Assembly: GCA_900556485.1 (NCBI GenBank)
Contig: USOX01000010.1
Span: 37,194-101,193 of the forward strand
Origin: an uncultured Dysgonomonas sp.
Lineage (GTDB): Bacteria; Bacteroidota; Bacteroidia; Bacteroidales; Dysgonomonadaceae
DNA: 64,000 bases
Direction of reading: 5' to 3'
Below the pieces are notes generated by a model. It was not told where the DNA came from. It saw only the letters and a list, made by a program, of their open reading frames with translations, and made no database searches. Positions 54,848-64,000 of the stretch are shown here, one piece after another. The position numbers and the translations under genes are program-made. The number at the start of each line of letters is the position of its first letter. Position 1 is the first letter of the stretch.

Positions 54848-55450
54848 TTATTTAAAAACCAGAATTCGTTCTTCTAATGGTTGATATTCTTTAGGACCTG
54901 GTTCACCGACCGGAGTTCCAAAAGGCATCTGTGCTATTAATTTCCAGTTTGGATTGATTTTCCAAGTTGCAGCAACTTTTTGGTCTATCAGTGGGTTGTA
55001 GTGTTGAAGAGATGCTCCAAATCCGGCGTCTTCAAGCATTGTCCAGATTGCAAACTGGTGCATTCCGGAAGTTTGTTGCGACCATATAGGAAAATTGTCG
55101 CTATATGAAGGAAATGCTTTTTGGAGTCCTTCGACTACACTCATATCTTCATAAAATAAGATTGTTCCATAACCGGCAGCAAAAGAACCATCTATCTTTT
55201 TTTCTGTAGCGGCAAAAGCATCAGCTGGGACTTTGCTTCTAAGTTCGTCTTTTACAATGTTCCAAAGTATCTTGTGATTATGTCCCAGTAACAGGACTGC
55301 ACGAGTTGACTGAGAATTGAATGCAGAAGGAACATTCAAAACCACATGATCTATAATTCCTTGGATTTCTTTATCTGTTATCGGACTTTTGTCACTTATA
55401 CTGTAGTATGTTCTGCGATTCTCAATCGCTTTGCTAAAATCTCTTTTCAT
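54848..55450 (-). CDS. Nitroreductase family protein
   Basis: 200 residues with the FMN-binding pattern AIENRRTYYSISDKSPITDKE near the N-terminus and SAFNSQSTRAVLLLG. The segment GMHQFAIWTMLEDAGFGASLQHYNP is the usual second cofactor site. It resembles NfsB/FRP-like flavoproteins that reduce nitro compounds or quinones with NAD(P)H. It is monocistronic. Confidence 0.92.
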   Translation of the reverse strand: MKRDFSKAIENRRTYYSISDKSPITDKEIQGIIDHVVLNVPSAFNSQSTRAVLLLGHNHKILWNIVKDELRSKVPADAFAATEKKIDGSFAAGYGTILFYEDMSVVEGLQKAFPSYSDNFPIWSQQTSGMHQFAIWTMLEDAGFGASLQHYNPLIDQKVAATWKINPNWKLIAQMPFGTPVGEPGPKEYQPLEERILVFK

Positions 55451-55589
55451 AATTGTAATTGTTTTTTCGATTAATAGTTGTTGGTCTTTTAACAGTTGAA
55501 CGAAGATAAATGTTTATCGTATATGTATAAAATTATTAATGGTTAAGTGTCAGTTTATTTATATGTCTGAAATGTGAAAAAATATTTTG

Positions 55590-55597
55590 TACATTTG
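55590..55597 (+). promoter_or_regulatory. Putative -7 element for the methyltransferase gene
   Basis: TACATTTG, 24 bases before the ATG at 55621. The -33 box is not clear. Confidence 0.45.
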
Positions 55598-55620
55598 TGA
55601 CTTATACGAGATACATATTT

Positions 55621-56518
55621 GATGAAGAAAATACATACTATTATTTGCCCTGTGTGTGGCGGAAAAGAACTTAAACAGGTATTACAGTGTAAGGATTATC
55701 TGGCAACACAGGAAATATATGATATATGCAAATGTGAAGCGTGTGGCTTTGCATTTACTCAGGATTTTCCTGAAGAAAATGAAATAGGAAAATATTATGA
55801 TGTACCTGCTTATGTATCTCACTCAGATACGCATAAAGGTATTATAAATACATTATATCACTGGGTGAGGAAATACTCGTTGAAATCGAAGTCGAAAATA
55901 GTGCTTCGCTATGCCTCACAAAAAACAGGAACGCTACTTGATATAGGATCCGGGACAGGCTATTTTCTGAACAGAATGAAAAGCCTTAAATGGCTTGTGA
56001 CTGGTATAGAGAAATCTGAGTCGGCACGAAAATATGCAAAGCAAAAATTTGATATCGATTGTCAGGATTCCAGATATTTGTATGATATTCCTTGTGAGGT
56101 AAAGGAGGTGGTTACGATGTGGCATGTGCTGGAACATCTGGAACATTTGAATAAGGTAATGGAACGATTGCAGGCTATTCTGAGAGATAGCGGTACTGTG
56201 ATCATAGCTCTACCCAATAAGGATTCTTTTGATGCTGTTCATTATAAAGACCATTGGGCTGCATATGATGTTCCCCGTCATTTATGGCATTTTTCTCCGT
56301 CCGATTTTACGCATTTGGCAAAAAGACACCACTTTGAAGTGATCGCAGTAAAGCCGATGTATTTTGATGGATTTTATATCTCTATGTTGAGTGAACAGAG
56401 TAAAGGGACTCCATTAGCCAGTTTAGTCGGATTATTTAAAGGAGGGATATTCTTTTTGAGGTCGTTATGCAATAAAAAGAAATGTAGTTCGCTGATATAT
56501 ATACTAAAGAAAAAATAA
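55621..56518 (+). CDS. SAM-dependent methyltransferase with N-terminal zinc ribbon
   Basis: About 298 residues. The N-terminus has two CxxC pairs (CPVCGG and CKCEACGFAFTQ), forming a zinc-binding module. The methyltransferase core shows LLDIGSGTGYFLNRMK (SAM-binding motif I) and VTMWHVLEHLEHL. This domain order is common in sugar or surface-glycan methyltransferases of Bacteroidetes. It is followed 13 bases later by the YfhO-like gene; the two likely work in envelope synthesis. Confidence 0.88.
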
Positions 56519-56531
56519 TAAAATAAAAAAT

Positions 56532-59072
56532 ATGATTGACCAGAAACAATCTTTTGTACAGAAGTTAGTTCCGCATATTGTTGCAATTGTTATCTTTTTA
56601 GCTATTACATTTATATATTTCAGTCCTGTTTTGGATGGAAAGATGCTTCCACAGAATGATGTGCAGCATTTTCAAGGGACATCGAAGGAATTGAAGGATT
56701 ATTATGAAAATGAGGGGCAAAGTTCGGCATGGCTTGGTTCTATGTTTTCGGGTATGCCTTCTTATCAGATAGGGGTATGGGGAAATGTGAATATCCTAGA
56801 ATATGTGGAAGCTCCACTGAAAGCATTGGGAGGTACAACAGCAGGCCCTATGTTTTCGGGTATGTTGATGGCATATATTCTTTTCTGTGTGATGGGATTC
56901 AGACCGGTTGTATCTATTTTGGGAGCGGTAGCCTATTCCTTTTCATCATACAATATAGTCCTTCTTGAAGCCGGGCACGTTACTAAAGCCTGGACTCTTG
57001 TATATATGCCGCTGATAGTTGCCGGTATAATGGCGCTGTATAAGCGGAAAATTTTGTTAGCCGGACTGTTGGTCGCACTAGGGTTAGCTTTGCAGATAAA
57101 GAATAATCACTTGCAAATGACATATTATACAGGTATTTTCTGCGCTATTCTGTTTATCGGATTTGCTATAGAAACAATTGGTAAGAAGGAAATAAAAACA
57201 TTTCTGAAAGCAAGTGGTGTAATGATTATCGCCCTAGTATTAGCTGCTATGTGTAATATGACCAATATATATGGGAATATGATAATGGCAAAGGAAAGTA
57301 CACGGGGTAAATCGGAATTGTCTAATCCGTCTACTACCGAAAAGCAATCATCGGGTTTGGATAAGGATTATGTTTTTGCATGGAGTTATGGTAAAGCCGA
57401 GACGTTTACACTGCTTATTCCTAATTTATATGGCGGTTTAACTAAGCCATACGACAAAGATGCTGAGACAATAAAAATACTGAATCAGAAGGTACAATCA
57501 GGAGAAGTACCTGCCGAATTTGCTAATCAGGTGGGGCGCACAATACCTCGTTACTGGGGAGATCAGCCGTTTACTCAAGGTACAGTATATTTTGGCGCAA
57601 TTATTTGTTTCTTGTTCGTTTTGGGGATGATAGTTATTCAGAGTAAAGCTAAGTGGGCTTTGTTTGCCGGAACTATATTCTTTATATTGTTGGCATGGGG
57701 ACGAAATCTGGAATGGTTTAATGACTGGTTCTTCTATCATTTTCCTCTTTATAGTAAGTTCAGAGCCGTATCGTCAGCTCTTGTTGTTCCTGCATTGGCG
57801 ATGGTTATAGTTGCAGTATGGGGCGTGAAAGAGTTCCTTTCAGGCGAATATAGTAAAAAGGATTTGACTAAGGCGCTTTATATATCAGCGGGTGTAGTTG
57901 GTGGTTTCTGTCTTTTACTTTGGATAGCACCCGGACTTTTCTTCAACTTTACTTCTGTAGCAGATGAAGCATGGCGTTCGCAATTGCCGGAATGGTACTA
58001 TAATGCATTGTTAGCGGATAGAAGTAGCATGATGTCAGCAGATGCTGGCCGTTCTTTAATATTTATACTATTAGCCGGAGCTGCCTTGTTTGCCACTCTT
58101 AAAATGAAAGAGGGTAATAAACAGATGCCAATAACAGTGGTATCAATATTAGCTGTGTTGGTTCTTGTAGACCTTTGGGGTGTGGATAAACGCTATCTGA
58201 ATAACTCCAATTTTGTGAATAAAAGCCGATATAAGACAGAGACTTTTGCTCAGTCTCCGGTGGATAAGGCTATTCTTCAAGATAAGCATCCTTCGTATAG
58301 GGTACTGAATCTGAATAATCCGTTTAATGATTCGCAAACATCGTATTGGCATAAATCGATTGGCGGTTATCATGCTGCTAAATTAAAACGCTATCAGGAA
58401 TTGATAGAGTATCAGTTGGAGGGAGAGATAAAGCATATAATTGGAACATTTGAGACTCAAAATATAGATTCTATTACAGCATCGTTTCAATCTACAAAAG
58501 CATTGAATATGCTGAATGCCAAGTATGTGATTTATCATCCGGAGCAAGCTCCTTTGGTTAACCCTAATGCGATGGGTAACGGATGGTTTGTTTCTGAATA
58601 CAAATATGTGAATAATGCAGATGAGGAAATAGCTGCAATTGGAGATAAGGCATATAATCCTTCTAAAACTGCGATTGTAGATAAGCGTTTCGAAAGCGAG
58701 CTTAATGGGCTGAATATTGTGCCGGATTCTACAGCTACAATTACACTTACAGAATATAAGCCTAATAAGTTGACATATAAAGCAAAAGTAAATAGTGAAC
58801 AGTTAGCTATCCTATCCGAGAATTATTTTTCGGATGGATGGTATGCCTATATTGATGGCAACGAAGTGCCTCACTTTAGAGCTGATTGGACATTAAGAGC
58901 TTTGAGGGTGCCAGCCGGAGAGCATGAAATTGTTTTTGAGTTTAAACCGAAAGGTTATGAAATAAGTAAAGTGCTGACTGTGGCGTCTTCTTCTATTGTT
59001 ATATTATTATTGCTTGGTATGATAGTGTCTTTCTTTGTGAGAAGAAAAGATGATAAGATAAAAACGGTATGA
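56532..59072 (+). CDS. YfhO-family membrane protein (GT-C-like)
   Basis: 846 residues with more than ten membrane helices, a large extracytoplasmic C-terminal domain (LSENYFSDGWYAYIDGNEVPHFRADWTLRALRVPAGEHEIVFEFKP) and a final helix. The C-terminal segment is the characteristic YfhO tail. YfhO proteins help glycosylate cell-wall polymers in Gram-positive bacteria; in Bacteroidetes the target is unknown. It overlaps the next gene by four bases (ATGA). Confidence 0.9.
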   Translation: MIDQKQSFVQKLVPHIVAIVIFLAITFIYFSPVLDGKMLPQNDVQHFQGTSKELKDYYENEGQSSAWLGSMFSGMPSYQIGVWGNVNILEYVEAPLKALGGTTAGPMFSGMLMAYILFCVMGFRPVVSILGAVAYSFSSYNIVLLEAGHVTKAWTLVYMPLIVAGIMALYKRKILLAGLLVALGLALQIKNNHLQMTYYTGIFCAILFIGFAIETIGKKEIKTFLKASGVMIIALVLAAMCNMTNIYGNMIMAKESTRGKSELSNPSTTEKQSSGLDKDYVFAWSYGKAETFTLLIPNLYGGLTKPYDKDAETIKILNQKVQSGEVPAEFANQVGRTIPRYWGDQPFTQGTVYFGAIICFLFVLGMIVIQSKAKWALFAGTIFFILLAWGRNLEWFNDWFFYHFPLYSKFRAVSSALVVPALAMVIVAVWGVKEFLSGEYSKKDLTKALYISAGVVGGFCLLLWIAPGLFFNFTSVADEAWRSQLPEWYYNALLADRSSMMSADAGRSLIFILLAGAALFATLKMKEGNKQMPITVVSILAVLVLVDLWGVDKRYLNNSNFVNKSRYKTETFAQSPVDKAILQDKHPSYRVLNLNNPFNDSQTSYWHKSIGGYHAAKLKRYQELIEYQLEGEIKHIIGTFETQNIDSITASFQSTKALNMLNAKYVIYHPEQAPLVNPNAMGNGWFVSEYKYVNNADEEIAAIGDKAYNPSKTAIVDKRFESELNGLNIVPDSTATITLTEYKPNKLTYKAKVNSEQLAILSENYFSDGWYAYIDGNEVPHFRADWTLRALRVPAGEHEIVFEFKPKGYEISKVLTVASSSIVILLLLGMIVSFFVRRKDDKIKTV

Positions 59073-59622
59073 GAAAGGAAGGTTTGATCCCATTGTTCGA
59101 AAATGTGCCCTGGGATAATATTACTCATGCTTATGGGCGTGCTTCTGATTTTCCGGAACAAGTAGAACAGTTTCTATCGGGTGATGAGGAAGCTTTTAAG
59201 AAGATTAAGAATAATATAGAACGATCTGGCCCGCAACTCCTTTTATGTTGCGTGTATTACTGAAATTAATTGATGCACCAGATGTAAATCGTTGGCATCT
59301 GTTTTGTATATTCAAAATTGTTTGGAATGCATCTTTTCAGTACTATGATGAGTATAAAAATGGGATGAGCCAGACATTAAATAGAGTGGATGACCTTCTG
59401 AATACGGACTTGTTGTGGGATGATTTTATAGATGAGGAAGAAGATGAAATGGCTTGGGAAAAATATGAGTATTCGGAACAGGACTGGTTTAATTGCTGTT
59501 GCCTTTGCCTAGACCTGTTCGAAGAGCATAAAAATCAAATTGAAAAATATATTGATTCATCTGACGAGAAAGTTCGGGAGATAGCACTGTATTTAATTGA
59601 TAAGATAGATAAACAAAAATAG
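59069..59622 (+). pseudogene. Conserved small protein with internal frameshift
   Basis: Two overlapping frames cover what looks like one gene. The first (59069-59263) gives MRKEGLIPLFENVPWDNITHAYGRASDFP and loses sense after NNIERSG. The second, one frame away, begins inside WPATPFMLRVLLKLIDAPDV and continues to the stop at 59622. Insertion of one base near 59227 would join them as a single protein of about 184 residues. It follows YfhO by a four-base overlap and precedes the glycosyltransferase by four bases. A sequencing error cannot be excluded. The family is not recognised. Confidence 0.7.
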
Positions 59623-59626
59623 GAAA

Positions 59627-60532
59627 ATGAGGTTTTCTGTTATTTTCTGTACATATAATAGGGAAAAATATATTTATAATGCTTTAAAAAGCATTGCGGA
59701 CCAGAAAGTCTCTTATGAGGAATATGAGATAGTTTTGGTAAATAATAATAGTACAGATAGTACAGAGGAGATATGCCAGCAATTTCAGAAGGATTTTCCT
59801 GATGTTGATTTTCAATATTATATAGAGACTAATCAGGGACTCTCATATGCCAGAAACAGAGGTGTGAAGGAGAGTAGGGGAGACATTCTTGTTTTTGTAG
59901 ATGATGATGCTACCGTGTTTGAGAACTATCTTCCGGCTATTGACTCTTTCTTTGAGAAACATCCTGAGGTTAGTGCATGTGGTGGACCTATAGTTCCGGT
60001 ATATGAAGTAGAAAAGCCTAAATGGCTGTCTCATTACACAGAGCAGCTGATAGGAGGAGCCTTATATGAAGGTGATAAAGAGAAACTTTTCAAAAATGGG
60101 AAATATCCCGGAGGGGGAAATTCTGCTTTCAGAAAACAGGTCTTTGAAAAATACGGGCTGTTTAATGTGGAATTGGGGAGGAAAGGAACTGGACTTATAG
60201 GTGCTGAAGAAAAAGACCTTTATGATCGACTGACCAAAGGAAATGAACTTTTTTATTACCTTCCGGAAATGGGGATTCATCACTATATTCCTGAAAAGAA
60301 ATTAACAGAGGCGCATTTTATAGAATTGACCTACTCGATAGGGAAAAGCGAAAGAATACGAACGAAGGGAGTTTCTTCTAAAGCCTATAAAAACCGGGTA
60401 TTCTCGGAGTTAAAAAAATGGGTTGCTTCTTTTATTCTTTTTGGTTTTTATCTTTTTTCTTTTTCTCCATCTAAAGGCTGGAAGTTGTTGCAGTTTAGAT
60501 GGTATGTGACCAAAGGACTTTTGGGGAAGTAA
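59627..60532 (+). CDS. Family 2 glycosyltransferase
   Basis: 301 residues. The GT-A fold starts FSVIFCTYNREKYIYNALKSI, with the metal-binding DxD as VFVDDDATVFE and the acceptor region IGAEEKDLYDRL. The C-terminus has a hydrophobic segment (WVASFILFGFYLFSF) that may bind the membrane. It probably completes an envelope glycan set with the methyltransferase and YfhO-like gene. Confidence 0.9.
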   Translation: MRFSVIFCTYNREKYIYNALKSIADQKVSYEEYEIVLVNNNSTDSTEEICQQFQKDFPDVDFQYYIETNQGLSYARNRGVKESRGDILVFVDDDATVFENYLPAIDSFFEKHPEVSACGGPIVPVYEVEKPKWLSHYTEQLIGGALYEGDKEKLFKNGKYPGGGNSAFRKQVFEKYGLFNVELGRKGTGLIGAEEKDLYDRLTKGNELFYYLPEMGIHHYIPEKKLTEAHFIELTYSIGKSERIRTKGVSSKAYKNRVFSELKKWVASFILFGFYLFSFSPSKGWKLLQFRWYVTKGLLGK

Positions 60533-60625
60533 TTTATCTATGTATTTTAGTATTAAAGTGTACTAGTTTTAAGTATACTGCTTTACTAGTTGGAAGAAGG
60601 GAAAAGGTTACATTGAAAAATGAAT

Positions 60626-60652
60626 GAAAAGGTGTCACTTTTGTCACTTTTT
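60626..60652 (+). promoter_or_regulatory. Repeated GTGTCAC motif, copy 2
   Basis: TGTCACTTTTGTCACTTTTT occurs just upstream of the lipoprotein hydrolase start at 60671. Other copies are upstream of gdhA (43979-43998) and the gene at 61785 (variant). Copies 2 and 3 share further downstream matches (AATATAACyTACAC before ATG). Confidence 0.6.
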
Positions 60653-60670
60653 GAATATAACTTACACGAA

Positions 60671-61735
60671 ATGAATAATAAACTAACGGCTACTATTTTA
60701 TTTATCTTACCAGTATTTATACTATTTGGATTCTTTTCTTGTGGGAGTAAATCTCATACGGAATCAGTGTTGGCAAAACGTGTGGATTCATTACTATCTT
60801 TTAATGAGCAAAAGCCTTTTAGTGGAATTGTTCTGATTGATAGGAATGATACCATTCAATATTTGAAGGTTACAGGCTATTCGGATATGGAAAAGAAGAT
60901 TCCACTGGATATAGATGATCAGTTTGTAATAGGATCGATTAGTAAGCAATTTACTGCAGTTGTTGTTTTACAGGAGTACGATAAAGGAAATATTGATCTG
61001 TCGGTACCTATTCGTCACTATCTGCCTGAACTGAAAGAGAAATGGGCTGATACAATAAATGTTCATCATTTGCTTACTCATACTCATGGAATCGTAGCAT
61101 TAGACAAACCAACCCTTTTTGAGGCAGGTACGCAGTATGATTATTCTCAGATAGGATATGATTTGCTAGCTAAGGTTGCAGAAAAAACATCGGGAAAATC
61201 GTTTGCTCAGCTTTCTTCGGAGTTATTCTCTCTATGCGGAATGGAAAATACATTTCATCCGGATATAAAGGAATATAAAAGGTTAGTAAAAGGATATCAG
61301 GAAGAAGATAATGGAGAACTAGTAGCTTCTAGCGAAAGTTTGCGGCAATATCCGGCAGCAGGAGCTTTTATTTCTACGGCTAAAGATTTATTGTTGTGGA
61401 ATAATAATTTCTATGGAGGTAAATTATTGAAGGATGAAACATTTGAAATGCTTACGACTAAGCAGAAAAATGCAATCCGTAACCATCCTATATTTGGTAT
61501 AACAGAATATGGATATGGTATAACTGTGGATGATAAACAAAATATCCGGCAGTGGGGACAGACTGGCTATGCTCCCGGTTTTGCTTCTATGAGTTTTTAT
61601 TTTCCTGAGACTAAGACAAGTGCAATTGTACTCGAAAATATATGCTATGATATGCATGATACAAAAAAAACATTTTTCTGTCATAGTACGATTTTAGATA
61701 TCGTTAGAAAAAATATACAAGAAAATAATGATTAA
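60671..61735 (+). CDS. Beta-lactamase-family serine hydrolase lipoprotein
   Basis: 354 residues from the ATG at 60671, where a lipoprotein signal peptide starts (ILFGFFSCGSK). A longer frame from 60620 covers the repeated motif and is not used. The penicillin-binding fold has SxxK in IGSISKQFTAV, the Tyr motif in YDYSQIGYDLLAK and the third motif in WGQTGYAPGF. These are class C-like esterases or D-aminopeptidases. The second motif reads Y-S-Q instead of Y-S/A-N, so specificity is unclear. Confidence 0.88.
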   Translation: MNNKLTATILFILPVFILFGFFSCGSKSHTESVLAKRVDSLLSFNEQKPFSGIVLIDRNDTIQYLKVTGYSDMEKKIPLDIDDQFVIGSISKQFTAVVVLQEYDKGNIDLSVPIRHYLPELKEKWADTINVHHLLTHTHGIVALDKPTLFEAGTQYDYSQIGYDLLAKVAEKTSGKSFAQLSSELFSLCGMENTFHPDIKEYKRLVKGYQEEDNGELVASSESLRQYPAAGAFISTAKDLLLWNNNFYGGKLLKDETFEMLTTKQKNAIRNHPIFGITEYGYGITVDDKQNIRQWGQTGYAPGFASMSFYFPETKTSAIVLENICYDMHDTKKTFFCHSTILDIVRKNIQENND

Positions 61736-61760
61736 AAGTGTTACGATTGTCACTTTTTAG
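61735..61760 (+). promoter_or_regulatory. Repeated GTGTCAC motif, copy 3 (variant)
   Basis: AAAAGTGTTACGATTGTCACTTTTTAG-type sequence (GTGTTAC, then TTGTCACTTTTT) lies 25-50 bases before the ATG at 61785. It is a close variant of the copies at 43979 and 60632. Confidence 0.55.
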
Positions 61761-61784
61761 AATAACTAATATAACCTACACAAT

Positions 61785-62366
61785 ATGAAAAAAGAAACTA
61801 TAATCAGGCTGGCTATTGTTGTTGTACTTATTCTGGCTGTATTGTTTGCCATGAGAGGAAATATATATAAGACGGTAGTCAAATATGAAGATGGTGGTAA
61901 CCGTAAAAATTATGAATTGAAGGATAAAGGTATACTCAACTATATTCATGAACAATTGCCAAACGATGAATCGTTGGATGCAAATATTGATATAGATATG
62001 ATTGTGGACTTATCGTTGGATATAACAGCTAATACATTGGATTACTTTGCAGAAGCAGAAACTAATGATCCTCATGAAGTGTTTATAATAAAGAATGCGA
62101 ATTATATAGGCTATGCTGCATTTACGGCTTCGGTTGGTAATTACCTGTTGAAGAGATTCGAGATGAGCAAAGAATGGGAGGCTAAGCCTAAAAAAGGTAA
62201 ACTGTATAGGTTTGGTAGCAATAAAACCAAAGGAGCTAAAGAGGGCTGGTATAAAGACCATGATTTTGTGATTTTCAGGAATAAGAATACAAAAGAAGAA
62301 ATATATGTTGATCCTTCTGCGTATGAATCGTATGGGGTGTCAAGAGTAAATAAGTATCAAAAATAA
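61785..62366 (+). CDS. Membrane-anchored protein of unknown function
   Basis: 193 residues with one N-terminal membrane helix (about 7-24) and an extracytoplasmic domain. KGKLYRFGSNKTKGAKEGWYKDHDFVIFRNKNTKEEIYVDPSAYESYGV is beta-rich; the earlier part is helical and acidic (LPNDESLDANIDIDMIVDLSL). No family recognised. The upstream motif shared with the preceding gene suggests co-regulation. Confidence 0.65.
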   Translation: MKKETIIRLAIVVVLILAVLFAMRGNIYKTVVKYEDGGNRKNYELKDKGILNYIHEQLPNDESLDANIDIDMIVDLSLDITANTLDYFAEAETNDPHEVFIIKNANYIGYAAFTASVGNYLLKRFEMSKEWEAKPKKGKLYRFGSNKTKGAKEGWYKDHDFVIFRNKNTKEEIYVDPSAYESYGVSRVNKYQK

Positions 62367-62375
62367 GTAGCGATA

Positions 62376-63305
62376 TTGATTACATCTCAGCAAATAAAAG
62401 AATATGCTTACAGTCTGGGGTTTGATGCATGCGGTATTTGTAAGGCTGAACCGATTGAAGAGGTAGAGCAGCAGCATGTGAAAAACTGGATTGACAAGGC
62501 TTATTTTGCCGGGATGGATTATATGACACGCAATATAGACAAACGTTGCGATCCGACTTTATTGGTCGAAAATGCACGATCTATCATTTGTGTAGCATTG
62601 AATTATTATCCAAAAGAGAAACAGCCAGAAGATCATCCTCAGTTTGCATATTATGCATATGGGAAGGATTATCATGATGTTGTAAAGGATAAACTCAGGA
62701 AACTGTTTGATTATATAAAAGAGACAGATCAAGATATTGAAGGAGGTTGTTTTGTTGATACGGCTCCTGTCTTGGAACGATATTGGGCAGCAAAGGCCGG
62801 ATTGGGATTTATTGGGAAAAATTCTTTGTTAATTCAGCCAAAGAAGGGGTCTTACTTTTTTTTAGGAGAGCTTATTGTTGACAAGGAACTGGATTACGAT
62901 GTGCCAATCAATTTGTCGTGTGGCAATTGTAGGCGCTGTATAGATGCATGCCCTACCGGGGCTATTGTCAGTCCTTCTGTAATTGATGCAAATAAGTGTA
63001 TATCTTATCAGACTATAGAAAACAAAGGGAAGATAGATGAGAGGATAAAACCTTTGCTCAATAATTGTATTTATGGATGCGATATTTGCCAGCAGGTTTG
63101 TCCATGGAATAGATATTCTAAATCTCATAAGACTTCTGAATTTAGCCCTAAACAAGCATTCTTAGACCTCAGTTATAATCGCATGGAGGAATTGACAGAG
63201 GAAGAGTATCGGGATATATTCAGAGGTTCGGCAGTGAAGAGGGCAAAATATAGCGGATTGAAGCGAAATTTGCAAGCTTTAAAAAATGATAAAGAGATAA
63301 TATGA
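62376..63305 (+). CDS. queG: Epoxyqueuosine reductase
   Basis: 309 residues from a TTG start at 62376. The N-terminus ITSQQIKEYAYSLGFDACGICKAEPI is a typical QueG opening. Two 4Fe-4S motifs are visible: CGNCRRCIDACPTGAI and CIYGCDICQQVCPWN. The catalytic region CFVDTAPVLERYWAAKAGLGFIGKNSLL is complete. QueG performs the last step of queuosine synthesis in tRNA with a cobalamin cofactor. The start codon is unusual but the N-terminus leaves little room for another. Confidence 0.93.
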   Translation: MITSQQIKEYAYSLGFDACGICKAEPIEEVEQQHVKNWIDKAYFAGMDYMTRNIDKRCDPTLLVENARSIICVALNYYPKEKQPEDHPQFAYYAYGKDYHDVVKDKLRKLFDYIKETDQDIEGGCFVDTAPVLERYWAAKAGLGFIGKNSLLIQPKKGSYFFLGELIVDKELDYDVPINLSCGNCRRCIDACPTGAIVSPSVIDANKCISYQTIENKGKIDERIKPLLNNCIYGCDICQQVCPWNRYSKSHKTSEFSPKQAFLDLSYNRMEELTEEEYRDIFRGSAVKRAKYSGLKRNLQALKNDKEII

Positions 63306-63351
63306 AGATTGTCATTGCGTTAATAATGTGATATACTATTGTTACTGAGAA

Positions 63352-63822
63352 ATGAAAAAGATATTGTTCGTGATCTGTATTATGGGTTTAATTCTATCTT
63401 CTTGTGGTAAAGAGGAAGAGAAGAATGTAATACCTGCTTACCCTGTTCATTTTAAAGTCAATATCAGTGGATTTGATGCTGCTTTGAAAACTCCAGGGAA
63501 TATTAAGATATTTGAAACACCTCGGTTGGATAATGAATACGTAGGTTATTCCGGGCTCATTATTGTTTGTGATCCTCGTAGTGAGATGAATAATCCGAAT
63601 CTGTTTGCTTATGATCTGTGTTGTCCATACGAAGCGCAGAAGAATGTAAAGGTTACTCCTTCGAGTGATGATGGTACAGCAAGTTGCAGTAAATGTGGGA
63701 GTGTATTTGACTTATATTCCGGGTTAGGTAATGTAAAATCGGGGCCATCAGACAATCCTTTGCAGGTTTATTGGGCAAAAGCCAGTACAAATGGAGTTTT
63801 TTACGTTCAGCGCAAAAATTAA
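63352..63822 (+). CDS. Atypical Rieske-like lipoprotein
   Basis: 156 residues with a lipoprotein signal (ILSSC, Cys near residue 18). The C-terminal region has the shape of a Rieske domain, with DLCCPYEA where C-x-H is expected and CSKCGSVFDLYSGLGNVKSGPS where C-x-x-H is expected. Both histidines are replaced, the second by Cys. It may bind iron or zinc in a different way, or no metal. Similar proteins occur in Bacteroidetes, but the role is unknown. Confidence 0.65.
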   Translation: MKKILFVICIMGLILSSCGKEEEKNVIPAYPVHFKVNISGFDAALKTPGNIKIFETPRLDNEYVGYSGLIIVCDPRSEMNNPNLFAYDLCCPYEAQKNVKVTPSSDDGTASCSKCGSVFDLYSGLGNVKSGPSDNPLQVYWAKASTNGVFYVQRKN

Positions 63823-63832
63823 TGGCTTAAAC

Positions 63833-63864
63833 CTTGTGAATAGCAAAAACATTTTTTACATTTG
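63833..63864 (+). promoter_or_regulatory. Promoter of tRNA-Gly
   Basis: CTTG (63833-63836) and TACATTTG (63857-63864) are 20 bases apart, with the tRNA start 63 bases after the -7 box. Confidence 0.6.
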
Positions 63865-63926
63865 CACTCGCAAAACGGGAAAAGCTTCCAAAGTGTTGGG
63901 ATAAAAGTTTTCTAAAAAGCAAATTT

Positions 63927-63999
<73 letters not shown>

Positions 64000-64000
64000 C

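Noticed and set aside
60555..60595. TACTAGTT direct repeat upstream of the serine hydrolase gene
   Set aside because: Two copies of eight bases in AT-rich DNA are expected by chance.

Overview
The window looks like chromosome of a member of the Bacteroidales, probably Dysgonomonas or a close relative. The grounds are AT-rich DNA, Bacteroidetes-type promoters (TTTG about 20 bp upstream of TAnnTTTG, often TATCTTTG), almost no Shine-Dalgarno sequences, a type IX secretion C-terminal sorting tail, a MoxR/DUF58/Bat operon, SusC-era lineage families such as DUF4301, and many lipoproteins. The genus is an inference from gene content only.

Layout. 1-4529 (minus): moxR, DUF58, a BatD-like membrane protein, batA and the start of batB (aerotolerance operon). 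4875-15404: housekeeping genes (BamE-like lipoprotein, flippase-like membrane protein, ksgA, corA, acetyltransferase, gamma-carbonic-anhydrase-like protein, TlpA-like thioredoxin, aminopeptidase P, bactofilin, folB, TrmH-family methylase, DUF4301). 15612-18888: a large T9SS-type exported protein and a small membrane protein. 19065-21941 (minus): glutathione peroxidase, M28 peptidase, DUF1634 and TauE/SafE proteins.

22365-32237: a 9,871-bp integrated mobile element that splits the chromosomal dprA gene. Both dprA halves remain on either side, and joining them across a 2-bp TA core restores a 373-codon frame exactly. The two element ends join to give a 40-bp attP with perfect 15-bp inverted arms and TA at its exact centre, as expected for the 602-residue large serine recombinase encoded just inside the right end. 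Cargo: a promoter-linked pair encoding a ComF-like phosphoribosyltransferase and a DprA-HAD phosphatase fusion, a small serine recombinase, a strongly structured 105-nt hairpin that may be a non-coding RNA, two lipoproteins, a putative minimal DNA-polymerase-A/T7-RNA-polymerase-like enzyme, and several small unknown genes. The phosphoribosyltransferase/DprA-HAD pair is the best candidate for a conflict or defence system.

32994-48520: lolD-like ABC ATPase, ugd, purL, two duplicated thioesterases around a lipoprotein, phosphatase, SNase-like lipoprotein, cysE, gdhA with an operator-like palindrome, a rhamnosyltransferase-like gene, and a beta-eliminating lyase that resembles tyrosine phenol-lyase more than tryptophanase. 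48925-63822: Spy-like helical protein, tRNA-Ser, TatD, polyprenyl synthetase, GH43, aldose epimerase, nitroreductase, a methyltransferase/YfhO/glycosyltransferase cluster containing one frameshifted gene, a beta-lactamase-family lipoprotein, queG and an atypical Rieske-like lipoprotein. tRNA-Gly closes the window. All calls were made by eye from the sequence; no database search was run.
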